A stretch of DNA of 64,000 nucleotides from Dallia pectoralis (taxonomy: Eukaryota > Chordata > Actinopteri > Esociformes > Umbridae). Shown here one piece after another: positions 1 to 14,569 of this stretch (position 1 is the first letter of the stretch; each line of letters begins with the position of its first letter). The DNA is taken from NCBI GenBank assembly GCA_029465975.1, contig CM055730.1:17577918-17641917 (forward strand). Reading direction: 5' to 3'. Position numbers and translations under genes: made by a program. The notes under the pieces were generated by a model. The model did no database searches and was not told the origin of the DNA. It saw nothing but the letters and a program-made list of their open reading frames with translations.

Positions 1-1205
1 TGAGATTACACCTGATGGGATTACACTTGATGGGATTACACTTGATGGGATTACACCTGATGAGATTACACCTCATGAGATTACACCTGATGGGATTACA
101 CTTGATGGGATTACACTTGATGAGATTACAGCTGATGGGATTACACTTTATGGGATTACACCTCATGGGATTACACCTGATGAGATTACACCTGATGAGA
201 TTACACCTGATGGGATTACACCTGATGGGATTACACCTGATAAGATTACACCTGATGAGATTACACCTGATGGGATTACACCTGATGGGACTACACCTGA
301 TAAGATTACACCTGATGAGATTACACCTGATGGGATTACACCTGATGGGATTACACCTGATGGGATTACACCTCATGGGATTACACTTGATGGGATTACA
401 CCTGATGAGATTACACCCGATAAGATTGCACCTGATGAGATTACACCTGATGGGATTACACCTGATGGGATTACACCTGATGGGATTACACTTGATGGGA
501 TTACACCGGATGGGATTACACCTCATGGGATTACACCTGATGAGATTACACCTGATGGGATTACACCTGATGGGATTACACTTGATGGGATTACACCGGA
601 TGGGATTACACCTCATGGGATTACACCTCATGGGATTACACCTGATGGGATTACACCTAATAGGATTGCACCTCATAGGATCACACCTCATAGTATCACA
701 CCCCATAGTATCACACCTCATATGATCACACCTCATAGGATCACACCTCATAGTATCACATCCCATAGTATCACACCTCATATGATCACACCTCATGGGA
801 TCACACCTCATAGTATCACACCTCATATGATCACACCTCATAGTATCACACCTCATAGTATCACACCTCATATGATCACACCTCATATGATCACACCTCA
901 TAGGATCACACCTCATAGGATTACACCTCATAGTATCACACCTCATAGTATCACACCTCATATGATCACACCTCATATGATCAAATCCCATAGTATCACA
1001 CCTCATAGGATCACACCTCATAGTATCACACCTCATATGATCACACCTCATATGATCAAATCCCATAGTATCACACCTCATATGATCACACCTCATAGGA
1101 TCACACCTCATAGTATCACACCTCATATGATCACACCTCATAGGATCACACCTCATAGTATCACACCTGACCTCATAGTATCACGCCTCATAGGATCACA
1201 CCTCA
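1..1205. repeat. 15-bp minisatellite, two sequence classes
   Basis: Unit is about tgatgggattacacc from 1 to roughly 655 and tcatagtatcacacc from there to about 1205, always 15 bp apart. Near 655-700 the two classes grade into one another (taggattgcacctcatagga). The array runs off the left edge. The open frames through it are repeat artefacts (15 is a multiple of 3). Confidence 0.95.
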
Positions 1206-1226
1206 TAGAGTTAAGTAAATATATAC

Positions 1227-1500
1227 AGTGCCAGAAAGTATTCAGTCTTCTTCAATTTCTTTACATTGTGACAAAACATTTATTTTGAATTGATTGCAAT
1301 AATCTTATGCCATCAACGTACACAGTGCCATCAATACACCATGATGACAAAGCAACATTTGTATTTAGAAATGTTTGCCATTTTATGGGTTTTCGTCACC
1401 ACCCTGACCAAGGTTTCAGGGTTTTTTTCCTTGCCCTATTTACACCTCACCATACATCTTAAATGTCTGCATACTGCATAGAGTTAGTTCCTGGTTATTA
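1227..1500. mobile_element. Possible Tc1-like terminal fragment
   Basis: It begins acagtgccagaaagtattca, similar to the ends of fish Tc1-like elements that start with cagtgcc...gaaagtattc. No transposase can be read. Low-confidence homology from memory. Confidence 0.3.
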
Positions 1501-2264
1501 ATGGGGTGTTGTTTGCTCTGACATGCATTGTGTAGTGTACAACCTTACATAGAGCTGTTTGTCAACGGCAACGGCCCTCAATACTAATTAACATAACTTA
1601 TTTCCACTCTGTCATTATGGCGTGCTGCTGCGTAATCAATTGTAAATGAAATATATAACACAAGTATAATACTTTCAATGACTACATAAGGGGCGGTGGT
1701 GAAATACTTATTAAAACATGTGGACTAGGTTGGTCCCACTACTCATGAAGGGGAAAAAGCCAGGAAAATATATATTTCATAAATCATATCTGTGCTATGA
1801 AAGACAATGCATATTTCTCTATCAGAGGGTATAGCCCTGAAGGGACGGCGTGTTTTATTGGTCTGTTGCAGTTCTTTATTTATGAATGGGAGTTCTGCTT
1901 TCAATAGAGAGACATTATTTAACACATCTTTACCTGCCAACAGAAAGAGTTGCACCCAAACCAATGGAAAGATGAACAAGTGAGAGAAAGGAAGGAGTAG
2001 ATACGAGAGAGCAAAGTAAATAAATAGGAAAGATAGTAAAGAATTTAGACTTTAGGATGAAAGCTAATGTGTTTTGTTAAGGCTACAGTATATCTTTAGA
2101 AGAAGAAGTGTTAGCGAAAGAGCAATGGCACCAGATTCCCCATAAACACCTTGTTACGGACATTATTCAAAAGCAGAGCATAATTTTTAAATTGTTATAG
2201 CCAGCAACGTAGAGTCTCGCATCGTAGACAGATTGGACAAGCTCAACTGGACTAGTATTTATAG

Positions 2265-3150
2265 TTTTTTGAAAAAGTAAGTACACCCTCTGGAAAGTTG
2301 CATTTTTCACATATTTGTACGGCTATGCAATCTTCAATTCGACACTAGATAAAGACAGCGTAATTTAACAAATGGCAATTAAAGATAATACTTTGTGTCT
2401 TATATCAACTAGGAGTATTCATTTTACCCAGTGTCCTTTACCCGTAGATCTTCAATTCTGTCATGTGCAAGAGCTTTCGTGCATGCTTGTCTCCTTTGAA
2501 GATCCCAAAGCCTTTTTAGGACTGAGATCTGGACTTTGACCCATTCTATAACCGTGCACTTCTTATTGAACCATCCTGTAAAAGCTCAACTTGTGTGTTT
2601 TGGATCACTGACGTGCTGCAAGATCAATATTTGGTCCAGCTTTGGCTTTTGGACAGATGAGCTCACCTCCTTTAGACTCGAGGAGAGTTGGCGAGGCCCT
2701 CAGACAGCAAGCAGGCCTAAACCATAATGCCACTATTTCCATACTTAACACTTGGTATGAGGTTCATCTGCTCAAAGGCAGTGTTTTGTGACACATTGTT
2801 TTAACACGCCAGTAGATTTGATCTTTATCCACATGTTGTTCGGCAAACGTCAGTTGAGTCATGATATTCCTGACATCCTATGCAGGCCAAGTCTGTGCAG
2901 TGTCTTTATGATGGTTGACTCACACACTTTAACATTGACTGTGGCAATAGAGGCAGTAGAGGTCTGTCGATCCCTTGATGTGACTGTGGGGTTCATATAG
3001 ATGTATGAGCATCGTCCAGTCAGCATTTGGGATTCATTTTGTGCGATGACCTGTCCTTTGTAGTCTGCCAGAGGTATTGAATTTTCTACATTTGTAAATG
3101 ATTCGTCAGACAGCTGAACCATGTACATCAAAATGCATAAAAATTAACGA
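2265..3150 (-). mobile_element. Degenerate Tc1-like transposon
   Basis: On the minus strand, fragments of a Tc1-type transposase are readable: CESTIIKTLHRLGLHR (N-terminal helix-turn-helix linker), then YGNSGIMV, DPKHTS, and further on EWVKVQISVLKRLWDL in the place of the usual DLNPIENLW block. Frames change and stops interrupt it, so it is inactive. The right end lies near 3,150 and the left end near 2,265 (aaaaagtaagtacaccctct). Family assignment comes from motif order, not a search. Confidence 0.6.
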
Positions 3151-6100
3151 TTTAACCCATCGAAGACTAAGAGGAGTCAATAATATTTCCACTGAGGTCC
3201 TGAGTGATTTTGATGTTTTGGCATAATGTGTATACACATCGCCGTATAGTCAAGACCAATCCAGACAAATAGTATAATCTATTTAATGACTAGACGCTCC
3301 CAAGTAATTAGCAATTAGTTGATTAAAGATCAGAATTGTGTTGTGTGTGTCGTTGCACCATTGTTCATGGACACAGTGTAATGCACATGTAAAACAGTGC
3401 CCAACAGGGATATCTCCAGAGGTTTAAACAGGTAGAGCATAGCAGCTAAAACAATACTTTATATTGTAAAAAAATAAAATAATTAAGTACAAATTATAAC
3501 TATAATACCATAGCAATAAAAAGAATCTCCCAATAATAAATCATTTAGCATGTTATGCATATGGGTACACAAATTACATTTTCAACAACCATTTATAGGG
3601 AATTCTTCAAGCCTAAAAGGGTCATATTTTAGGTCACAGATTACCTAAATGACATCCCACATAGGTCATTGAAAAAGCTTAAACGTTCTCCCTCATACAT
3701 ACCGTTTCTGCTGCGTCAGGAAGCAGATGTCTGGGCTTAATCACGTTGGAAATGTGAACAAAACAATTTCAACAATGAACAATACAGTGTCATTTGTAAT
3801 ATTATTAAACACATTACTGACATGGATAACATTGGCACTATTTGGATAACAATGTTACAGTTTGAGCTTTGTACTCTGTTAATATCCCTTTGTAAAATTT
3901 AAATGCTTTAACATCTACCTCAAACCAATTGAAAATGTGCCACGTGGTAAAGCAGGGATCGTCTGGCTCAATTCGATTTTGTGATTATTGACTTATCTTA
4001 TCGCAATTACTCCACAGCAGGATCGGAGTAGTGGTAGATTCAGGTGCTCCCTTCCCAGCTGTTTACACTGCTTGTTTCACCAGATATGTCATAATCTTTT
4101 GACTCATCAGGGTAGACGCCTGACCAACCACAGAAAATGTCTAGGACGCATCACGGTAAGGCAACCCGGTCCAACATCCTAACTAACTACTTTGCTGAGA
4201 CAATTCACACTTACACAGCCATCACTTCATCATTTAGGATCCCCTGGAATTCTAAAAAACAGGTCATATTACAGTAATTATACATATTTCTGCACCCAAC
4301 TCCTTACATAAGACCGAATGGTGTGTGCTGAATCTGCCCCGCTAAAAGCAGCCGGGCACAAGGACGACAGAGAGGCTAAGAAGGACTGAAAGGGGACAGA
4401 CGGAAGTAGTGATTAGTAGAAGAAGAAGACAGATCACTGGAGCGGTGAGGGGGAAAGTGAACGTTGGGGGCAAATGAAGCAACCGAAGGAGGTGAGAAGG
4501 GGGAGAGGAAGTTCAGAGAAGGAGGCATTAGTCACAGAGTAACTCTAACCCCGGCACAGGCTTTTCAACACACACACACACGCTGAGCAAGAAGACAGTT
4601 CAGCGGTTCCCTAGCTAGCACAGGGGAGACTTCTCAACAGCAGCTGACTAATGGAGGGACAGTTGGGTCGGCCAGGCGAGACAGAAGGAAACGCTACACT
4701 GTAGACATGTCATTTGTCCATCTCCAGTTCTTTCACATGGTCTCTTCTTGTCTCTTCCTGTCTTCTCTCTCTATCTCTCTCTCTCACAATAGCAGGTTGT
4801 TATATTGGTGTGAGACGTGTGTGTCCACCAGCCACAAGTTGACAGTAACACAGGGGAAATTCCGCTTGTTGGGAGATTTCGTCGGACCGGCCGCTGTCAA
4901 ATTTAATTTCAGTCGTAGGGTTTTCTCGTAGGGTTTCTGTTAGCGCCTGTTTGAAAACCTTGGGTTGCACAGTTCTATTGCACTGTCCGTTCCGCCTCGA
5001 CATGTACTAGCAGTTACTGTGGTCAGGAGAATGAGGTGGACTATGGTGCAGTTGCTCAATCAATGAATCAGACGTATTGTTTATTGCCCCTTTTACCTCA
5101 GCAGGGAATGTTAGATAGAGCATTCCTTGGATTCACAAGGGAAATGACTCCTCTGGTACAATTAGAAAGCTGCAGAAAATCTTGGGCTGAGAAATGGGCT
5201 GTTTACCTGTTGAACCAATCGAGCTTACAGGGTTTCGCTGTGATTGAATGGCTGAAAAACAAAGGCATCGAGGACCAAGGATGAACAAATCAACAGACAA
5301 AGTATGTCAGGAGACAGAACATTACGAAAACAAGCTACAGAGTTTATTTCCGGGAACAACAAAACATTTAAACAAGCCAACACTCGTGTTTTGATTTTAT
5401 TGTCTTATTCAGTCACTCAAGATGTGTCTCAATTAGATCGTTCAGCTTGTTTTCAGGAGATCAAATTCTCTCACCCCGATCCCTGATGTGTTTGATTCCA
5501 AACGTTTTTACAATGTTGCCTCATACGTAGCTATAACCCCCCCCCCCAAAAAAGAAAATTATGTATTGTAGCACGTCACCTTCGGGACATTTTTCCAACA
5601 TATCCTCGCTGATGTTAATGAGGTTTGAAGACAATGTTTCGCTCAGTGTGTATTGGAGTAGACATGGTGATGAGGGAGGACATCTGCTTTTTAAAGTCCT
5701 TCCAGAAAAATAAACCGAATAAGTAAATGAAAAGAATCTCACGATTTCAAAATGTTCAGCTTTTAACAGCAACGGCACTTCTTGCTACAAGTTATTAGGT
5801 GCCAGGTAAACGGATTTTCACTTTTCAGAGAGTATGTACATCTGCCAGGTCAACTAGAGTTCGTGTTCTCAGAGTCACAAATGTCATTTATACATGTCAA
5901 TGTTATCTAAAAGAATTGTCCTTTACAATAATTGATGTGGTCAAAGTAAGCTCTAAGTATCAAAGTTATATCAGTCTGAAGTAATACAATGGTAGCGATG
6001 TGTGTTACGTCAGGGTGAATGTAGCTTTAAGCCCAGAGTGAAGTAATACGATTGTGTTTGAGAACAGACTGATGGAACTATCTGTTTCGTTGGCTGTGTC

Positions 6101-6400
6101 AGTCGATGGAAATATGGGAAAGAAATACTCTGAGGGGAGAGGGCCAGAATGGGCTTGGTATCAGGATACGGTCCCAGATTTGGGAAAGGGGCTGGGGCTG
6201 ATTAAGGGAACATTTGAATGGTTGAAGGCCAATGCCAGGTCCAGGGTTGTGTGTGGAATGTTTAGAGGGTTGAGGTTACGCCTAAATTAAGGGTTAAGAG
6301 AAAATTACTTTTAATCGTAATAATTTTTGTTCCCACAAGTATAGTAAAAAAGTGCGTGTGCGTGTATTGGGGCAGTGATTGCCTCTTGGTTCCACGACCT
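3150..6400. other. Intergenic DNA without a recognised gene
   Basis: AT-rich DNA with weak open frames only. A short C run is at 5,539-5,547. The 82-codon frame at 5036-5284 has no family I recognise and no splice context. I see nothing functional. Confidence 0.6.
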
Positions 6401-6407
6401 TAAAGAG

Positions 6408-6930
6408 AGAACCCTGGTTCCATGGTCAAAGAGACAACCCTGGTTCCACGTCATAAAGAGACAACCCTGGTTTCACGTCATGATGAGACAACCCTGGTTC
6501 CACAGTCATAATCAGACAACCCTGGTTCCACGGTCATACAGAGACAACCCTGGTTCCACGGTCATAAAGAGACAACCCTGGTCCCACGTTCATAAAGAGA
6601 CAACCCTGGTTCCACGTTCATAAAGAGACAACCCTGGTTCCACAGTCATAATCAGACAACCCTGGTTCCATGGTCATAATTAGACAACCCTGGTTCCACG
6701 GTCATACAGAGATTACCCTGGTCCCACGGTCATAAAAAGACAACCCTGGTCCCACGTTCATAAAGAGACAACCCTGGTTCCACGTTCATAAAGAGACAAC
6801 CCTGGTTCCACAGTCATAATCAGAGAACCCTGGTTCCACAGTCATAATCAGACAACCCTGGTTCCACGGTCATACAGAGACAACCCTGGTTCCACGTTCA
6901 TAAAGAGACAACCCTGGTTCCACATTCTCC
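6408..6930. repeat. 28-bp minisatellite
   Basis: About 19 copies of accctggttccacggtcata plus aagagaca, with sites alternating between cggtcat, cagtcat and cgttcat. It ends directly in a pyrimidine-rich stretch (tctctc/ccctc) from 6,935 to about 7,115. Confidence 0.95.
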
Positions 6931-7118
6931 CACATTTCTCTCTACCCTCTCCTCTCTCTCCACTGGGGGTCCACTCTCTGTCCTCTACCCTCCTATCTCT
7001 CTCCCTTCCCCTGTCTTTTCTCTCTCCTCTTCTCTCTTTCCTCATCTCTCTTTCAGCCCTCCCTTCTCCCCCCTCCCATGTCCTCTCTCCACTCTCTTCT
7101 CTCTCTCCCCTGTAAAGA
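6931..7118. repeat. Polypyrimidine (CT-rich) tract
   Basis: Nearly pure C/T on the plus strand, with strong strand asymmetry and imperfect tctctc/ctctcc units. It could form triplex (H-DNA). Confidence 0.8.
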
Positions 7119-8700
7119 CATACACTCTGGGGCACATTTGCGCTTTATAAATAACACGGTATTGGAAACGCTTCAGACGTGCTGTTATTCTTATTTTAGC
7201 AATGTGCCTTAAACCTGGCTTCAGGAGTCATTATGTACTGTTGAGAGTTAATCTCCTCTGTCTGACTTCCAACAAGTCAGAACATCTCAGGAAGGTGCCA
7301 ATTTAGTGTTGTGTTGCGACAAGTTGGGAGGCTGACGTGAACTTCTCCAGGGTTGGGTGGTGGAGGTGTCTCCACGAGCCAGGCAGGTGCGGGTTTGATT
7401 ACTTTTGCTCCTGATGTAATCCGTCTTTTCACCCAGGGCCCGAAGGCACATTTTTACTCTATGAAATAAATCCGTTCACGTTTATAAAGCCTTCATCTTT
7501 AGGTGACGGGTCATAAAAAAATTCTCACGTACAGCTCAAAATAAGGCGTATGTTTAAAAAGTGCTCTTTGTTGCAAACGTTTTTTGCTCTTTTACTGCTG
7601 CTGTTTTTGGTCTGAACTTTTGAATGCCCTGCAACTGCTTGTCCAGTAACTCTCATCTGAAAGGCATGAGGTAATGTTAGACATGAAAGCAACAAAATGG
7701 CTTTAAAAAAAAGTGTTTCATTTTTATCAGCTGTTACAACATGTACTGTGTTTTTTTATCCTTCACTTTACATACTCTCCAGTTGATAACGAAAGCTATC
7801 CAATACATATTGGACAGAACAAATGTTCATGAAAAATTTTAATAAAATATATTGATTATTCTTTTTGTCATATTTTTCTTCCCGCCCCAATTTCCTCCAA
7901 TGGAAATCTTGCCAATGCGTTCTGCTTTTTATTAAAAATGCTTATTCCACATTGGAGTCATCGACCGAAACATATGCACCGACCCGCCCCTAAGAAATAC
8001 TCCTAGTCCATGTCAGTTGGCTGAACTAGGACCTAGTGACACAGATCCTCATTTCACACCTCTGTCCTCTCACATGAACCTGTCTGGAGTCCATAATATC
8101 GCCCAGCTTTCTCAGTACACTCGGGGCGAGGGTGATATACGGTTCCAGCCCCCGATGTGACTCTGTCTGTTATTATCATCAGTGTGGCCTGATACCTAAA
8201 ACGGACTTGTTGGTGAGTGGGGGGTATAGAGAGCTTTCAGCAGTGTCCTTGCATGAAGAGGGTTGTATTTCAATGTATGTGACGGCAAGTTCACTACTAC
8301 TCACTCATTTTTTATTACCATTGTTTAACATTTGGATGGCAAACAGACCTGATTGTGTTTCTTTTTCGTGTAAGAATACTTGGGAGCAGATTTTTTAAAT
8401 TGAAGAAATATTTTATTCACCACATAAAAACCAATCGGTTCCAGACTCTGCTTTTATCCTGGTTGTGTCAGAAACTCGCCTGTAACTGTACAGCACAGCA
8501 TGTGCACATGGTCTGTCAGCTTGGATCATTGGCCGATTTGGAATCCGCGCTGCAGCCAATCACGGCTGGATACAGCACCTCTCAACTCGTTCAAGCTTTC
8601 TAGGACAAGACAACACAGTACAGCTGGGGCCAAATGCTCAGAAACACAGGCCCCCATTTATCAGAGACGTTTCAAAACCCTCATCCATTAACATGCACGT
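7119..8700. other. Intergenic DNA without a recognised gene
   Basis: Unique-looking AT-rich sequence. Overlapping open frames at 8132-8603 show no motif I can name. Confidence 0.55.
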
Positions 8701-8702
8701 TT

Positions 8703-8716
8703 CACACACACGCACG

Positions 8717-8808
<92 letters not shown>
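8703..8808. repeat. (CA)n microsatellite
   Basis: About 50 CA units, preceded by a few CGCA variants. Confidence 0.98.
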
Positions 8809-8809
<1 letters not shown>

Positions 8810-9242
8810 TCATTGTAGCCAGAGCCAGAGAAAGACAGCATTGTGAAACGTTAACTGTAACTTATCTGAAATGCATTACACTGCGCTTCATTGCAAAACT
8901 CTTTCTTTTCTAACAAAAACACACAAAGAAGCAAACAAAAGACGGGTAAATATGTGATGTTGCATTGGTTGAACAAAGCAGAACAATCTGATATAGGATC
9001 AAAAGGAAACATTTCCAGAAACGCTGAAGATAGTCTCAGGCTGCTAAACGTTTGTTACCAATGAATTTTGTTGGCAGAGTTTTACTGACAGACCCCATAT
9101 TCATAGGCAATATATATATCTTGAATTTGTGGAAGGATGTATGTGTTTTGTGGCTGTGATGAGACCAGGGTTCAAATACTAGTTTATTCTTTTTCATAAG
9201 GTTAGCATTTAGTCTGCCACAGCAATAAAATATATTATATAC

Positions 9243-9470
9243 AGTTAAGAGAGGAAGTATTTGATCCCCTGCTGAATTTGTATGTTTGTCCACTGACAAA
9301 TTAATTAATTTATTAATTAACGCTTTTCAAATCAGTTATAAATTGTTTTTGAATTTTACTCAGCGAAATAAGTATTTTTTTCCAATTACAAGGCTCTCCC
9401 GTCTACTGACAGGGGTTTCTGTAGTCATACGTATCGTCAAACAGGAGATTTACATCACAGAGCTAACTGA
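9243..9470. mobile_element. Tc1-like element terminal fragment
   Basis: The stretch aggaagtatttgatcccctg, then ctgaatttgtatgtttgtcc, then gcgaaataagtattttttt matches the terminal inverted-repeat region of a common fish Tc1-like family as I remember it. No transposase is present, so this is a solo end or deletion product. Confidence 0.55.
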
Positions 9471-9881
9471 AAACATTTGTGTTTGCCAGCTGGGGGAAAG
9501 ACACAGAAAGCTGAACGGTGAAACAGAAACATGGCTTCATAAGTGAAGGGGCATTCATTGAACCGAGGATGTAAGAATACACATTATTTTAGGGACTAAG
9601 AACTCTGGGAAGTGAGGAGACAAAAGCTTCAGTCCAATCAGGCTATTGTTAGTTTAACTTAACTCAATCCAGCCATATCCCCTATCAAGATGGACACTAT
9701 CAGGTTATTGTGTGCTCTTAAGCTTACTTTGACCTTTTCTTCGTTCCTTGACCCCTCAATCCAACATTTTTTTCATTTAACCCCTCATTGACTGACACAC
9801 CTGTGGTTTATAAGCATTTCAGTGGGCTCCAACACCAGATCACAGACGCATCACCTAGACGCATCATAATTTTTATTATTT

Positions 9882-9943
9882 TATTGTGTGTGCGTGTGTG
9901 TGTGCGTGTGTGTGTGCGTGTGTGTGCGCGTGTGTGTGCGTGT
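9882..9943. repeat. (GT)n microsatellite with GC interruptions
   Basis: gtgtgtgcgtgtgtgtgtgc pattern over about 60 bp. Confidence 0.9.
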
Positions 9944-9949
9944 TTCTGG

Positions 9950-12630
9950 AGTCATCGTTGTCATTGTTCCGTAATGTTCCACTCATTGTAGCGATGGTAT
10001 TCCTGAGTTAATCCCAGCGTTGAACTGACACGAGCCACAGTAGCAACATCGAGCACCAAACCATGGCAACCACATCACACCGTCACGTTCATGCTAGTGA
10101 CAAAACTTCACACGGCATCCAAACACAACGGGAAACTGCAGGATTCCCAACTCATAGCCCAGAATTCAACATTAATTATTGAAAAAGAAAAAAAGTAAAT
10201 AATGGGTAAACTCACACTGGCAAGTCTACAGGTGGCATGGGCTAGAGAGCAAAGGTGATAGCGTTTTAGTGGCAGTCAAAACAAAAGTACAATTGTGTGT
10301 GTGTGTGTGATCTCACAGCATGAGGTAATTGTGAAGGAAAAATAGGAATCTAAATGAAAATAAATGTTTAGGTAAACACAAGTCAAGGAGCCAACGACAG
10401 AGGGGTTTATTGAATCTCCATAAAACACAACAAATTACATACAAACGCACACACACACACACACTCAAGTTTTATAATCAGGTATAATCACTCCTTACTA
10501 ATGCTCATGACATCCAAATGCAATCCAGTAAGGGTTTATTTGGTTATTTCTCAATCAATTTTTCACAGTTTGAGCGCCTCTCTGCACATAGTATTTAGCC
10601 AGGACAGACAAAAGGCTTAAGTCGTTTCTATACATGCAGTTGCTCTACTTATGCATTGACGGAATACCTCTGTGAACGTAAAAAAAAAAAATTTCGGCAC
10701 GTAATATTCCGACCAGGTGTTACGGCTCAGTGAGGTCATTCTATATGAGGTCGACAGCCAAAGCCCAGCAAGGTCAGTGAGAGACAAACACATCTATACA
10801 CTTCATCCTTCACTTTTCCAGCCGACGTTCCCTCCAAGCGACCTTAGAGTCCGCCTCGTCGTTTATCACATCACCCCTCAGCAAAAGCTCATAAAGTTTT
10901 CCCTGATATATTTTGCAATGGAAGGTCTTATCTTGAACCTCACAGACACATCGTACTTTATCGTTCTATACTGAACTTTCACAAGGACACGCTAGCACAA
11001 ACGTATGCAAAAGCCAGACTAAGTAACGGGGACAGACACGCTCAGTATCCCTCTATCTCTCTATATATATATACCACTTTTTCCCGTCACCATAACTGCA
11101 CCAAGTAGTACTTTTTCAGCCCTCCTCAACATCACATGAACCCTCACCCCTCGTCACCCCCGACAACCATGCCTATAATCAACACTACTCAGACCTTAAA
11201 TGGGCGTGTTGTTCTTGACCCTTCAAGATTACTCCGCTGGTTCTAAGCGTATAGTGGAGTGGGCACAATCAGGAACCTGTGTCCTTTATAGCGTGCTCCA
11301 GTTGACCAGGGATTTGGGACTTATGCGGAAATAGGGAACTAAAATGTCTGTGTGAGAGGAAGCACAGTCAGGTGGTTCTTATCAGATGCTATGGACCATT
11401 GATCTCACCTTAGCCAGCGCTAAATCAATCCTCTGTGACTCTAGCCAATAATAAGTTGGAAACAGAAGCCAGGTAAGTGGGGAAACATAATACTGTGTTG
11501 CTCCTCTTGGGTCACTGCACCTCCTCAGCACCTCCTCTTTTCTTCTAGGAGAGAGAGAGAGGGAAGTAGCCTATGAGTAATTCCAGGTGGTGCAATTTTA
11601 AATACACATATAAAAGGATGGCGATGACGTCCTTTTGCTTGATTTACGTTTTTCAATGCCAACTTTGAGCTACTATTCTGGGGAAAAATATGTTAAGTCT
11701 GGGAGTAGCTTTAGTTCAGTTCTGGGAAACTAGTGGTAGTTTTGGCAAAATCTTTGTCATTTTTGTCTTTTTTGTTTTGGACAAAAGGTCTATGTGAATT
11801 GGTCACGACTATGTGATTGTCCTGCTGGTAGAGGTAGGCTAAATACTAATTATTTAATTTAAAAAAAGAAATGATCAAAAAGACCACGCAAAATGCCACG
11901 CTTATATTCACATTTCACTTAAATATATATATTTTTTTAATGAAATAATGTACATGGCTACCTCTGTTTTTTCATCGTGTGCAGAATTAAGAATTCTTTA
12001 ATGAACTTGAATCTGTGCAAATGTTTAATCATTTGATTTCCCATTTGCAAAACCAACGACGCAAAATCGCTGGGATTTAACGAGTATAAACAGCTGTAAT
12101 TTGCACTCAATGTGTTACTTCGCATGACGTGTAATGTTTACAGAACACCCCATGCGATTTGTTACATATTGAGAAATCCTCGCACAGTAAGTGAATTATT
12201 TATTTTCTGGTTGTAAACATTTCTAACTTTTCCAGCCAAATTCCATTAGACGAATAAACATAAATATATTCCTCTCCATGTGAAATTAAACAATGCGTTG
12301 CTGACAAAGAGGTTCATCTAAGTATCGCCATGTGGTTAATGCTGAGAGACTGACCTCGACTGTTGGCCTTTTCAACAACTGCTATCTCACTGACAATCTT
12401 TCATATGTTTTATACTGCAGTCTCAAACATATGCTTTCACACAGATCTCAGACGTAGATTCGTCTCCAAGTGTCCGCTCCTAATTGATATGTTTATGGTT
12501 AAATAACTGGGGATGTGGAGGGAACCCATGGCAGATTGTCTCAGCACTAGTCCCACCACACCGAAATCTCAATTATCATTGTAAGGACTAGCTGGACTTG
12601 ATTGAGCTGCCTAACATAGCAAATGAAAAC
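9950..12630. other. Intergenic DNA without a recognised gene
   Basis: Short CA/GT tracts at about 10,293 and 10,448 and an A run at 10,680. No gene, RNA or transposon recognised. Confidence 0.55.
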
Positions 12631-12639
12631 AACAAATTA

Positions 12640-14568
12640 CCACAGGTACCACACCACAGGTACCGCACCACAGGTACCGCACCACAGGTACCGCACCACG
12701 GGTGCCGCACCACAGGTACCGCACCACAGGTACCGCACCACAGGTACCACACCACAGGTATCACACCACAGGTACCGCACCACAGGTACCGCACCACAGG
12801 CACCGCACCACAGGCACCGCACCACAGGTACCGCACCACAGGTACCGCACCACAGGTACCGCACCACAGGTACCGCACCACAGGTCCCACACCACAGGTC
12901 CCACACCACAGGTATCACACCACAGGTACCACACCACAGGTACCACACCACAGGTCCCACACCACAGGTACCACACCACAGGTATCACACCACAGCTACC
13001 ACACCACAGGTACCACACCACAGGTCCCACACCACAGGTCCCACACCACAGGTACCACACCACAGGTACCACACCACAGGTATCACACCACAGGTATCAC
13101 ACCACAAGTACCGCACCACAGGTCTCACACCACAGGTACCACACCACATGTACCACACCACAGGTACCACACCACAGGTACCACACCACAGGTACCACAC
13201 CACAGGCACCACACCACAGGCACCACACCACAGGCACCACACCACAGGTACCGCACCACAGGTACCGCACCACAGGCACCGCACCACAGGCACCGCACCA
13301 CAGGCACCACACCACAGGCACCACACCACAGGTACCACACCACAGGTACCACACCACAGGTATCACACCACAGGTACCACACCACAGGTACCACACCACA
13401 GCTACCACATCACAGGTCCCACACCACAGGTCCCACACCACAGGTACCACACCACAGGTACCGCACCACAGGTATCACACCACAGGTACCGCACCACAGG
13501 TACCGCACCACAGGTCCCACACCACAGGTACCGCACCACAGGTATCACACCACAGGTACCACACCACAGGTACCACACCACAGGTACCACACCACAGGTA
13601 CCACACCACAGGTCCCACACCACAGGTACCACACCATTAGATGAAACCACAGGCACCACACCACAGGCACCACACCACAGGCACCACACCACAGGTACCA
13701 CACCACAGGTACGCACCACACCACAGGCACCACACCACAGGTACCACACCACAGGTACCACACCACAGTACCACACCACAGGTATCACACCACAGGTACC
13801 ACACCACAGGTACCACACCACAGGTCCCACACCACAGGTCCCACACCACAGGTACCACACCACAGGTACCACACCACAGGTACCACACCACAGGTATCAC
13901 ACCACAGGTATCACACCACAAGTACCGCACCACAGGTCTCACACCACAGGTACCGCACCACAGGTCCCGCACCACAGGTACCACACCACATGTACCACAC
14001 CACAGGTACCACACCACAGGTACCACACCACAGGTACCACACCACAGGTACCACACCACAGGCACCACACCACAGGCACCACACCACAGGCACCACACCA
14101 CAGGTACCACACCACAGGTACCACACCACAGGCACCACACCACAGGCACCACACCACAGGCACCACACCACAGGCACCACACCACAGGTACCACACCACA
14201 GGTACCACACCACAGGTACCACACCACAGGTATCACACCACAGGTACCACACCACAGGTACCACACCACAGCTACCACACCACAGGTCCCACACCACAGG
14301 TACCACACCACAGGTACCACACCACAGGTATCACACCACAGGTATCGCACCACAAGTACGGCACCACAGGTCTCGCACTACAGGTACCGCACCACAGGTC
14401 CCGCACCACAGGTATCACACCACAGGTACCACACCACAGGTACCACACCACAGGTACCACACCACAGGTACCACACCACAGGCACCACACCACAGGTATC
14501 ACACCACAGGTACCACACCACAGGTACCACCACACCACAGGTACCACACCACAAGTCCCACCCCACCA
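12640..14568. repeat. 14-bp minisatellite, about 138 copies
   Basis: Core unit accacaggtaccac with variants ggtatc, ggcacc, ggtccc and ggtaccgc. A variant block (accacaagtaccgc followed by ggtctc) recurs at about 13,101, 13,915 and 14,349, showing larger internal duplications. Because 14 is not a multiple of 3 and the unit lacks stops, several frames on both strands stay open, giving very long but spurious open frames. Confidence 0.97.
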
Positions 14569-14569
14569 A

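Noticed and set aside
1..1205. CRISPR-like regular array
   Set aside because: Units are directly adjacent with no spacers; the genome is a vertebrate.
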